From assembly GCA_002509325.1 (NCBI GenBank), contig DADO01000123.1:1-8129 (forward strand): 8,129 bases of DNA. Reading direction: 5' to 3'. Shown piece after piece: positions 1 to 5,318 of this stretch. The stretch's first letter is position 1, and each line of letters begins with the position of its first letter. The translations under genes were made by a program, and so were the position numbers. The DNA is from Methanosarcina sp. UBA402 (lineage in GTDB: Archaea > Halobacteriota > Methanosarcinia > Methanosarcinales > Methanosarcinaceae). Below the pieces are notes generated by a model that was given only the letters and a program-made list of their open reading frames with translations, had not been told where the DNA came from and did not search any database.

Positions 1-39
1 TAATGATGGACGACCTAAAATTAAGGAAAAAATGTAAAT

Positions 40-57
40 GAATGAGAATTCTCATTC
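40..57. promoter_or_regulatory. 18-bp perfect palindrome, possible operator
   Basis: The sequence reads GAATGAGAATTCTCATTC, a perfect inverted repeat with two 9-bp arms and no spacer. The inner AATGAGAATTCTCATT resembles the dyads bound by dimeric metal or redox repressors; its look is loosely Fur-like, but this is only a resemblance. No gene in the window starts beside it, so its target would lie to the left. It could also be a short transcript hairpin. Function is inferred only from symmetry. Confidence 0.35.
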
Positions 58-275
58 GGAACTACAACAAATCGGAACTACTGATTTTGCAGCAATAAAT
101 GAAATACAAGCATGAATAAGTCCTGTAAAATAAAGTAAAGAAGAATAAAGAAAAATGAAGGTAGGAAAAAAGGAGAAGAAGACCGTGAAAAAGGTGAAAA
201 AATACAAATGAAGAGAGAAGTTCCACATTAGAGTGAAATTTTACATTAAAGAGAGAAAATCCACATAAAGGAGAG

Positions 276-365
276 ATATCTCATTAAAGAATATCTCATT
301 AAAGAATATCTCATTAAAGAATATCTCATTAAAGAATATCTCATTAAAGAATATCTCATTAAAGA
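276..365. repeat. Tandem array, six exact 15-bp units
   Basis: Six identical head-to-tail copies of ATATCTCATTAAAGA start at 276, 291, 306, 321, 336 and 351. The flanks hold imperfect relatives: CACATTA, ACATTAAAGAGAG and CACATAAAGGAGAG before the array, and GAGAGATAT after it. The array therefore seems to have grown out of an older degenerate repeat. The exact identity suggests recent expansion by slippage. It lies about 60 bp past the dnaJ stop. The unit length is a multiple of three, but I see no start codon or ribosome site that would make it coding. Confidence 0.9.
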
Positions 366-374
366 GAGAGATAT

Positions 375-406
375 TTCTGAAATGGTTAAATTCTGAAATG
401 GTTAAA
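375..406. repeat. 16-bp direct repeat, two exact copies
   Basis: TTCTGAAATGGTTAAA occurs at 375-390 and again at 391-406 with no spacer. The second copy runs into the inverted repeat that overlaps the dnaJ stop codon. It is separate from the 15-bp array next to it. Confidence 0.85.
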
Positions 407-431
407 ATGCGGCTAAAAGCTGCTTTTAACC
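400..431 (-). terminator. Stem-loop over the dnaJ stop codon
   Basis: A perfect hairpin has arms 414-420 (TAAAAGC) and 422-428 (GCTTTTA) with a one-base centre. It is nested inside outer arms GGTTAAAA (400-407) and TTTTAACC (424-431), which form an alternative pairing. The dnaJ stop (426-428 on the minus strand) lies within it. Only moderately T-rich sequence follows on the minus strand, so it may stabilise or process the mRNA 3' end rather than terminate by itself. Confidence 0.4.
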
Positions 432-1592
432 CTCAAAGGCATCCTTTACCTTTTCAAAAAATCCTTTGCTTCTCCTGGTTTTTTCTGTGGATTTCTCGTT
501 TCTTCCCTTTTCATTTCGGTCAGGGCTTTTGCCGCTGCTCAGGGCTTCGAACTGGCGAAGAAGCTCTTTTTGTTCAGAAGTAAGTTTTCTTGGAGTCTCG
601 ATTACAACCCTGACGAGCTGGTCACCCTTCCTGCTCCCATGCAAGTGCTGAATTCCTTTATCTTTAAGCCTGAATACGGAGTGGGTCTGGGTTCCTGCAG
701 GGATATTCATCTTGACCTTTCCATGTAGGGTATCAACCATCACATCTGTTCCAAGTGCAGCCTGAGCAAAAGAGATCGGAAGCTCAGTAATTACATCATA
801 ATCGACCCTCTTAAAGTAATTGTGTTCCATCACATGAAGCACAACATAGAGGTCTCCGGATGGAGCCCCAGGTTCCCCCGAATCTCCTTCTCCGCTGAGT
901 CGCAGGCTCATACCTGAATCGGTCCCAGCAGGCACATTTACCGTTATCTTCCTCGTATTTCGGACTCGGCCTGTGCCGCTGCAGACCGGGCAGGGAAACT
1001 CAATAATCTGACCCCTCCCATGACAGGTGTTGCATGCGGAGGTGCTTACAAACTGCATACCCAGTCCAGAGCGCGTAGTGCGTATTTGCCCTGTGCCGCC
1101 ACATGTGGGACAGCGCTTTGGGCTTGTTCCCGGTTTAGCTCCCGTTCCAGAACATTTTGAACATCTTTCTGTCCTCGGAACATCAATATCTTTACGGACT
1201 CCAAAAGCTGCTTCTTCGAAGGTAATGTAGAGGTCATACTGGAGATCGGACCCTCTCCTTGGTCCCATAGGACCTCTTCTGCCTCCCCCGCCGAAAAACA
1301 TCTCAAAAATATCTCCAAAACCGCCGAAATCTGCACCCCGGAAGATATCTTCTGCGCTGTATTGCCCGTTTATTCCAGCATGTCCGAAGCGGTCATACTG
1401 AGCGCGTTTCTCATCATCTGAAAGCACGGCATAAGCTTCAGAGATCTCCTTGAACTTTTCCTCAGCCCCGGCATCCTTATTCCTATCAGGATGATACTTT
1501 AGCGCAAGTTTTCGATACGTTTTCTTTATATCCTCAGGTGAGGCGTCTTTGGATAATCCAAGAATTTCGTAATAATCACGTGTTGTGGCCAT
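426..1592 (-). CDS. dnaJ: Chaperone protein DnaJ (Hsp40, type I)
   Basis: This 388-residue cytosolic co-chaperone binds unfolded proteins and stimulates the DnaK ATPase. All type I parts are present. The J domain covers residues about 5-70 with HPD at 34-36. A Gly/Phe-rich segment covers about 85-112. The zinc region has four CxxCxGxG motifs with cysteines at 144/147, 161/164, 187/190 and 201/204. The C-terminal substrate domains cover about 212-335. After residue 350 a charged low-complexity tail (RNEKGRNEKSTEKTRR) comes before a conserved-looking GFFEKVKDAF end. The length is normal for bacterial-type DnaJ. The start MATTRDYYEILG is the usual beginning of a J protein; upstream AGGGA at moderate distance is a weak ribosome site. 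It lies 143 bp after dnaK, with a likely terminator between, so it may be transcribed separately. In archaea this family is regarded as acquired from bacteria. Confidence 0.97.
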   Translation of the reverse strand: MATTRDYYEILGLSKDASPEDIKKTYRKLALKYHPDRNKDAGAEEKFKEISEAYAVLSDDEKRAQYDRFGHAGINGQYSAEDIFRGADFGGFGDIFEMFFGGGGRRGPMGPRRGSDLQYDLYITFEEAAFGVRKDIDVPRTERCSKCSGTGAKPGTSPKRCPTCGGTGQIRTTRSGLGMQFVSTSACNTCHGRGQIIEFPCPVCSGTGRVRNTRKITVNVPAGTDSGMSLRLSGEGDSGEPGAPSGDLYVVLHVMEHNYFKRVDYDVITELPISFAQAALGTDVMVDTLHGKVKMNIPAGTQTHSVFRLKDKGIQHLHGSRKGDQLVRVVIETPRKLTSEQKELLRQFEALSSGKSPDRNEKGRNEKSTEKTRRSKGFFEKVKDAFEG

Positions 1593-1611
1593 CAGGATTC
1601 CCTGTTATTTT

Positions 1612-1652
1612 AAAAAAAGATAAAGCTCCGGAAACTGCTAGCAGGTTTCCGG
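1612..1652 (-). terminator. Probable dnaK terminator (hairpin plus T7)
   Basis: Read on the minus strand, arms CCGGAAA (1652-1646) and TTTCCGG (1634-1628) flank the palindrome CTGCTAGCAG (1644-1635), with one bulged base at 1645. A T-rich stretch follows, including seven consecutive T at 1618-1612. This looks like an intrinsic terminator after dnaK and just before dnaJ. A second small inverted repeat (AGGCCTG 1655-1661 with CAGGCCT 1670-1676) lies just upstream of it. If it is efficient, dnaJ needs its own promoter. Confidence 0.55.
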
Positions 1653-1673
1653 TAAGGCCTGAGAATCTCCAGG

Positions 1674-1749
1674 CCTATCTTATTACTTAGTTTTTCTTTA
1701 TTTACGCTTTTCCTATCTTATTACTTAGTTTTTCTTTATTTACGCTTTT
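1674..1749. repeat. 38-bp tandem duplication of the dnaK 3' end
   Basis: Bases 1674-1711 and 1712-1749 are identical. Each starts CCTATCTTATTACTTAG and ends TTTACGCTTTT. The second copy holds the last codons of dnaK and its stop (1736-1738). The first copy is therefore a spare dnaK tail, with its own would-be stop, lying in the downstream spacer. The perfect identity in non-coding DNA suggests a recent event. Confidence 0.92.
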
Positions 1750-3589
1750 CGTCGTCAACTACCTCATAATCGGCGTCAACTACTGTCTCATCAGGACCTT
1801 TTGCATCAGGGCTTTCTGTTCCGCCTGCAGCCTGCTGAGCAGCCTGCTGGGCTTTCTGATACATTGCAGTGGAGATCGGGTATACAGCTTCCTGAAGAGC
1901 TTCGGTTTTTGACTTAACGTCTTCGACATCCTTACCTTCAAGAGCTTTCTTAAGATCTTCGACTGCATCAGTTACCTTTGACTTCTGGTCTTCTGTGGCC
2001 ACATCTCCGGCTTCTTTCAAAGTCTTTTCTGCAGCATTGATCAGGGCTTCGGCATTGTTCCTGGTGTCGACATCTTCTTTGCGCTTTCTATCTTCTTCGG
2101 CATGCAATTCCGCGTCTTTTACCATGCGCTCGATATCAGCGTCGGAGAGCCCGCCTGGTTTCTGGATGGATATAGATTGTTCCTTGCCAGTTCCAAGATC
2201 CTTTGCACCCACGTGCAGGATACCGTTTGCGTCAATGTCAAAGGTAACTTCAATCTGCGGGATGCCTCTCGGAGCTGGTGGAATTCCATCCAGAGTAAAG
2301 CGCCCAAGAGTTTTGTTTTCGGAAGCAATTCCCCTTTCTCCCTGAAGGACATGAATTTCTACAGACGGCTGGTTATCAGCTGCCGTTGAGAAGACCTGGC
2401 TTTTCTTGGTTGGAATTGTCGTGTTTCTCTGGATCAGCGGAGTTGCTATGCCTCCCAGCGTTTCGATTCCAAGAGTCAGAGGAGTAACATCGAGCAACAG
2501 GACATCTTTGACTTCGCCTCCGAGCACCCCTGCCTGAATAGCTGCCCCTATTGCAACAGCCTCATCAGGGTTGATGTTCTTGTAGGGTTTTTTGCCCGTG
2601 AAATTCTCCACAAGCTCGACTACCGCAGGCATCCTTGTGGCGCCTCCGATCAGGATTACCTTGTCGAGTTCATTTGGCGTGAGTTTTGCATCGCTGAGAG
2701 CCTGACGCATTGATACAAGGGTCTTTTCAAGGAGATCCTCGGTCATCTTCTGGAACTGGGCTCTGGTCAGGTCAATATCAAGGTGCTTGGGTTCCCCATC
2801 AGGGCCAACTGTAAGGAAAGGAAGGTTGATATTGGAATTTGTAACTCCGGACAGCTCGATTTTGGCTTTTTCCGCAGCATCAGTTAAGCGCTGGAGTACG
2901 GCTTTGTCCTTTGAGAGATCGATTCCCTCGGTTTTCCTGAACTCAGCAAGTAAATACTCTACAATGCGATGGTCGAAGTCATCTCCTCCAAGGTGAGTAT
3001 TCCCGCTTGTGGATTTTACCTCAAAGACCCCACCTCCGAGTTCGAGGATGGATACGTCAAAGGTTCCGCCTCCAAGGTCGTAGACAAGAATAGTTTGCTC
3101 TATATCTCCTTTATCGAGCCCGTAAGCCAGGGATGCAGCAGTTGGCTCATTGATAATTCTCAGGACTTCAAGGCCTGCAATTGCTCCTGCGTCCTTTGTA
3201 GCCTGTCTCTGGGCATCATTGAAATATGCAGGGACGGTAACAACAGCCTGTTTGATAGGTTCCCCAAGATAAGCTTCTGCATCGGCTTTGAGCTTCTGGA
3301 GAATCATAGCTGAGATTTCCTGCGGGGTGTATTGCTTTTCCTGGAGGGCTACCTTGTAATTGGCATCTCCCATATGTCTTTTAATGGAATAAACAGTATT
3401 TTCAGGATTCGAAACGGCCTGTCTCTTTGCGACCTGGCCTACAAGTTTCTCCCCTTTTTTGGAAAATCCGACCACTGAAGGAGTTGTCCTGCCGCCTTCG
3501 GCGTTTGGGATCACGACAGCTTCCCCGCCTTCCATTACTGCCATGCATGAGTTCGTAGTACCAAGGTCAATACCCAGTATTTTTGCCAT
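1736..3589 (-). CDS. dnaK: Chaperone protein DnaK (Hsp70)
   Basis: This 617-residue cytosolic ATP-dependent chaperone cycles between loose and tight substrate binding under DnaJ and GrpE. The nucleotide domain (about 1-360) shows phosphate-1 GIDLGTTNS (6-14), K70 at the usual catalytic lysine position, INEPTAASLAYG (146-157), phosphate-2 DLGGGTFDVS (171-180) and adenosine motif GGATRMP (315-321). The linker is DVLLLDV (362-368), followed by the beta substrate domain (about 369-480) and helical lid (about 481-585). The tail is Gln/Ala-rich and ends in acidic VVDADYEVVDDEKRK. Between about 70 and 95 it lacks the roughly 24-residue insert of proteobacterial DnaK, as in Gram-positive bacteria, which fits the accepted bacterial origin of archaeal Hsp70. 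The start is supported by GTGAGG seven bases before the ATG. The 3' end is duplicated in the spacer. It lies between grpE and dnaJ on the same strand. Confidence 0.98.
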   Translation of the reverse strand: MAKILGIDLGTTNSCMAVMEGGEAVVIPNAEGGRTTPSVVGFSKKGEKLVGQVAKRQAVSNPENTVYSIKRHMGDANYKVALQEKQYTPQEISAMILQKLKADAEAYLGEPIKQAVVTVPAYFNDAQRQATKDAGAIAGLEVLRIINEPTAASLAYGLDKGDIEQTILVYDLGGGTFDVSILELGGGVFEVKSTSGNTHLGGDDFDHRIVEYLLAEFRKTEGIDLSKDKAVLQRLTDAAEKAKIELSGVTNSNINLPFLTVGPDGEPKHLDIDLTRAQFQKMTEDLLEKTLVSMRQALSDAKLTPNELDKVILIGGATRMPAVVELVENFTGKKPYKNINPDEAVAIGAAIQAGVLGGEVKDVLLLDVTPLTLGIETLGGIATPLIQRNTTIPTKKSQVFSTAADNQPSVEIHVLQGERGIASENKTLGRFTLDGIPPAPRGIPQIEVTFDIDANGILHVGAKDLGTGKEQSISIQKPGGLSDADIERMVKDAELHAEEDRKRKEDVDTRNNAEALINAAEKTLKEAGDVATEDQKSKVTDAVEDLKKALEGKDVEDVKSKTEALQEAVYPISTAMYQKAQQAAQQAAGGTESPDAKGPDETVVDADYEVVDDEKRK

Positions 3590-3596
3590 GTTTTAT

Positions 3597-3602
3597 CCTC
3601 AC
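3597..3602 (-). promoter_or_regulatory. Ribosome binding site of dnaK
   Basis: On the minus strand GTGAGG lies seven bases before the dnaK ATG. It matches part of the archaeal Shine-Dalgarno sequence and fixes the start of the MAKILGIDLG reading. Confidence 0.6.
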
Positions 3603-3669
3603 TAGATTACCTGGTTAAATTATTCGGTTAAAATTTTAGATGAAAATTTTTAGACAATTCATTGAATTA

Positions 3670-3684
3670 AATTATTTATTAAGT
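3670..3684 (-). promoter_or_regulatory. Possible dnaK TATA box
   Basis: The minus strand reads AACTTAATAAATAAT here, an A/T-only run about 80-95 bp before the dnaK start. If used, transcription would begin near 3645-3650 and leave a leader of about 60 bases. The whole 177-bp gap is AT-rich, so the exact box is uncertain. Confidence 0.3.
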
Positions 3685-3722
3685 TATCTGGTAAGTTATA
3701 GTAAAGTTAATCAGTCAAATGT

Positions 3723-3764
3723 GAGAGTCAAACTATACCTGAACTCAGGAGTAAAGTTTGTCTC
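3723..3764 (-). terminator. Composite stem-loop just after grpE
   Basis: Nested arms pair GAGA (3723-3726) with TCTC (3761-3764), CAAACT (3729-3734) with AGTTTG (3755-3760), and CCTGA (3738-3742) with TCAGG (3745-3749). The structure starts only three bases past the grpE stop codon (3767-3769). No long T run follows on the minus strand, so it could be an attenuator, a processing site or an mRNA-stabilising end rather than a strong terminator. Confidence 0.45.
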
Positions 3765-3766
3765 TT

Positions 3767-4396
3767 TTATTTATCTGCCTCATCAGGATTTCTGGCTACT
3801 GAGACCATAGCAGGCCTGATAACTTTTGAGTTAAGGGCGTATCCGGATTTGTAGACATCTACTATAGTATTGTCCGGTACTTCAGAGGTCTCGATATGTT
3901 GAATTGCCTCATGCCTGTGAGGATCGAATTCACTGGCTTTCTCACTATTGATCTTCTCAACCCCGTACTTTTCGAGAATTGAGAAAAACTGTTTTGAAAG
4001 TTGTTCTATTCCGCTGACAATCGAGCTTATATCCTCTGCGGTCTTCGCAGATTCAAGGGCGCGATCGAAGTTATCGGTTACTTCGAGGAAATCCAGAATT
4101 ACCTGCTCAAGTACAGCTTTCCGGTTATCATCTATCTGGCGGGCAGTCCGTTTTCTGAAATTGTCAAAATCTGCCGCGAGCCGGAAAAGCTGATCTTTAA
4201 GGATCTGGTTTTCCTCTTGGCACAGAGCTTCAGGGCTTTTTTCAGCTTCCGAACCAGCAGAAGCCTCTTCGGAATTACCCCGCTTTTCATTAGCCTTTTC
4301 CGCCGAAGAACCAGAACTCTGGGCTTTGGAATTTTCAGCCCCAGCCAGGGTATCTTCTTTAGAATCTGTATTTTCTTTTTTATTAAATATCTTCAT
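3767..4396 (-). CDS. grpE: Nucleotide exchange factor GrpE
   Basis: This 209-residue dimeric cytosolic factor releases ADP from DnaK and so resets the chaperone cycle. Residues 1-57 are a hydrophilic Ser/Glu/Lys-rich leader of low complexity. A long helix follows (about 58-145), containing LAADFDNFRKRTARQ (73-87) and VTDNFDRALESA (106-117). The beta-wing domain (about 146-202) holds GVEKI, FDPHRHEAI (157-165) and VYKSGYALNSKVIRPAMVSVA (181-201), which is the family signature. The length is within the usual range. The ATG has only a weak upstream GATGGGGAT ribosome site. It is first of the three chaperone genes, has a TATA-like element about 65-77 bp upstream, and is followed at once by a stem-loop. 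Confidence 0.97.
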   Translation of the reverse strand: MKIFNKKENTDSKEDTLAGAENSKAQSSGSSAEKANEKRGNSEEASAGSEAEKSPEALCQEENQILKDQLFRLAADFDNFRKRTARQIDDNRKAVLEQVILDFLEVTDNFDRALESAKTAEDISSIVSGIEQLSKQFFSILEKYGVEKINSEKASEFDPHRHEAIQHIETSEVPDNTIVDVYKSGYALNSKVIRPAMVSVARNPDEADK

Positions 4397-4460
4397 CAGT
4401 CGATCCCCATCAAGTAATTATAACGGTTCTCTCGTCTTGATCTGTGATTGTTTGTAATTC

Positions 4461-4473
4461 TATAAATATTTTT
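4461..4473 (-). promoter_or_regulatory. Probable grpE TATA box
   Basis: The minus strand reads AAAAATATTTATA, a fair archaeal TATA element with an A-rich flank on the BRE side. Transcription would start near 4440, leaving a leader of about 40-45 bases before the grpE ATG. It lies in the 136-bp gap after the membrane-protein gene, next to that gene's T-rich end, which suggests that grpE has its own promoter. Confidence 0.45.
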
Positions 4474-4499
4474 CGATAATTTGAAAGAACATATTGCTC

Positions 4500-4532
4500 A
4501 AAAAAAGAAAAGAAAAAAAGGAAAAAGAAAAA
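4500..4532 (-). terminator. Poly-pyrimidine terminator of the membrane-protein gene
   Basis: Directly after the TGA stop (4535-4533, minus strand) the transcript has 33 bases that are only T and C, with T runs of up to seven. Archaeal RNA polymerase can stop at such U-rich tracts without a hairpin. The position is exactly where the 147-residue gene ends and before the grpE promoter. Confidence 0.6.
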
Positions 4533-4976
4533 TCAGTAAAAGCGATTCTGAAGTTTATATGAGAGTACTTTGAGCATTATAACGCTTGCAACCATGGATG
4601 CCGCGACTGCTGAAATTACCTGGTCCCATCCAATGGTTGAGATTCCTCCTCCAAGTGCAAATTGCACGCCTCCTACAAGCGACACAAACACGAAGGAAAA
4701 ACCAATGCCTGCAAGAGCCCCTCCGATAAGGGAACTAAGTGTATCCAGCCCCTGCCTTTCGTAAAAAACCATACCTGCGATAAACATTGTCGCAAAGATC
4801 AAAAGTACGACTGCGGAGGGTAATGGACTTTCTTTCGTGGAAAAAACCTCAAAAAGCCCAAGTCCCATATCAACCAGGAATATGCCCATGAGAATCGCAA
4901 TAGAAAGGGTCTTCACAAACGGGTTTTCAAAGACCGACTGGGAATTAGGGTTTCTGCTGCTAATAGTACCAAGCAC
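4533..4976 (-). CDS. Small four-helix membrane protein, function unknown
   Basis: I do not recognise a named family. The 147-residue product (about 16 kDa) has a polar N-terminus (1-20) and four hydrophobic segments at about 22-43, 53-71, 80-105 and 116-138. A short basic tail (KLQNRFY) ends it. Segment 3 is Gly-rich (IGGALAGIG, then VGGVQFALGGG), suggesting tight helix packing. There are no cysteines and no obvious catalytic motif. The start is GTG; the next Met (residue 30) lies inside helix 1, so GTG is preferred, although no clear ribosome site precedes it. A TTTATATAAA box 45-54 bp upstream would give a leader of about 20 bases. It lies upstream of grpE on the same strand. From memory, the published Methanosarcina mazei chaperone locus has an unnamed 'orf16' in this place, which fits in size. 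Confidence 0.8.
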   Translation of the reverse strand: MLGTISSRNPNSQSVFENPFVKTLSIAILMGIFLVDMGLGLFEVFSTKESPLPSAVVLLIFATMFIAGMVFYERQGLDTLSSLIGGALAGIGFSFVFVSLVGGVQFALGGGISTIGWDQVISAVAASMVASVIMLKVLSYKLQNRFY

Positions 4977-5020
4977 CTTTATGTTTTGCGATGTTAACTT
5001 TTAAATTATAAACCATACAG

Positions 5021-5030
5021 TTTATATAAA
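5021..5030. promoter_or_regulatory. Symmetric TATA box TTTATATAAA
   Basis: The ten bases read the same on both strands and match the archaeal TATA consensus. On the minus strand transcription would begin near 5000, about 23 bases before the GTG of the membrane-protein gene. On the plus strand it would begin near 5050 and run into the repeat array and hairpins before mfnD. TATA symmetry alone does not set direction; the flanking BRE would. Confidence 0.55.
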
Positions 5031-5063
5031 CTTTTACATATGCAATTTAGTTCCTGATCCACA

Positions 5064-5170
5064 ACCGCAACCGTTGGGCCGCAACCGCTGAGCCGCAACC
5101 GCTGAGCCGCAACCGCTGAGCCGCAACCGCTGAGCCGCAACCGTTGAGCCGCAACCGTTGAGCCGGTTGA
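5064..5170. repeat. GC-rich 14-bp tandem array
   Basis: Seven 14-bp units of GCCGCAACCGYTGA run from 5064 to 5161, followed by a shortened unit (GCCGGTTGA, 5162-5170). Units starting at 5078, 5092, 5106 and 5120 have C at the variable position. The first unit and those at 5134 and 5148 have T. The first also differs at its two ends. The last full unit and the short one form a hairpin (CAACCG 5152-5157 with CGGTTG 5164-5169). The high GC content contrasts with the AT-rich surroundings. Confidence 0.92.
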
Positions 5171-5192
5171 TCACGCCGTCATGCTGTTTTTC

Positions 5193-5276
5193 GGTTTTGA
5201 TCAAACTTTTCTCAAAAGTTTGCTGTCAAGCCTTTTCTCAAAAGGTTTTTGATCAAACTTTTTTTGAAAAAGTTTG
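5193..5276. repeat. Cluster of three hairpins with repeated GATCAAACTTTT
   Basis: Hairpin 1 pairs CAAACTTTT (5202-5210) with AAAAGTTTG (5214-5222) around CTC. Hairpin 2 pairs CCTTTT (5231-5236) with AAAAGG (5240-5245), again around CTC. Hairpin 3 pairs CAAACTTTTT (5254-5263) with AAAAAGTTTG (5267-5276). Hairpins 1 and 3 are both led by GGTTTT(T)GATCAAACTTTT (5193 and 5244), so the unit is a near-direct repeat as well. I believe similar sequences are dispersed between genes in Methanosarcina, but that is from memory. On the plus strand it could act as a terminator or attenuator between the distal TATA box and mfnD. Confidence 0.8.
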
Positions 5277-5290
5277 CGAACAAAAAGTAA

Positions 5291-5298
5291 TATATAAA
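5291..5298 (+). promoter_or_regulatory. mfnD promoter, near-leaderless
   Basis: TATATAAA, preceded by purine-rich AAAAAGTAA as a possible BRE, has its centre about 25 bases before the mfnD ATG (5319). Since archaeal transcription starts about 24-28 bases after the box centre, the mRNA would begin at or within a few bases of the ATG. The bases before the ATG (GGGTTTTTCTTTCCA) have no properly placed Shine-Dalgarno sequence, which agrees with a leaderless message. Confidence 0.6.
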
Positions 5299-5318
5299 TT
5301 ACCGGGTTTTTCTTTCCA

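Larger units (their letters stand above)
1..425. other. AT-rich non-coding region downstream of dnaJ
   Basis: I see no convincing gene in this stretch on either strand. The plus strand is strikingly A/purine-rich (for example around 130-215). The minus strand, which continues from dnaJ, therefore has many pyrimidine tracts that could end transcription in an archaeon. It holds a perfect palindrome (40-57), a 10-bp direct repeat of TCGGAACTAC (56-65 and 72-81), degenerate CACATTA/ACATTAAAGAGAG repeats (about 220-275), an exact 15-bp array and a 16-bp doublet. The gene beyond the left edge is not visible. Confidence 0.7.
4977..5318. other. Divergent intergenic region before mfnD
   Basis: This 342-bp region separates the minus-strand membrane-protein gene from mfnD. 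I see no coding sequence in it. In order it contains a symmetric TATA box, a GC-rich 14-bp repeat array, a cluster of three hairpins built from a repeated GATCAAACTTTT module, and a second TATA box next to the mfnD start. Base composition changes sharply, from AT-rich to GC-rich and back to A/T runs, which suggests an inserted or expanded repeat. Confidence 0.8.

Noticed and set aside
276..365. CRISPR array
   Set aside because: The 15-bp units are contiguous with no unique spacers, so this is a tandem repeat.
1..425. tRNA or other structured RNA gene
   Set aside because: I could find no cloverleaf, GTTCGANNC arm or GC-rich conserved fold in this A-rich sequence.
398..651. Plus-strand open frames across the dnaJ 3' end
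   Set aside because: They are antisense to the clearly coding dnaJ and resemble no protein.
1593..1735. A distinct dnaJ TATA box
   Set aside because: The gap is AT-rich with several weak candidates (AAATAAAG, TTTATC), but none stands out enough to annotate.
5064..5170. CRISPR array or replication origin iterons
   Set aside because: The 14-bp units have no spacers, and no replication initiator gene or origin box is nearby.
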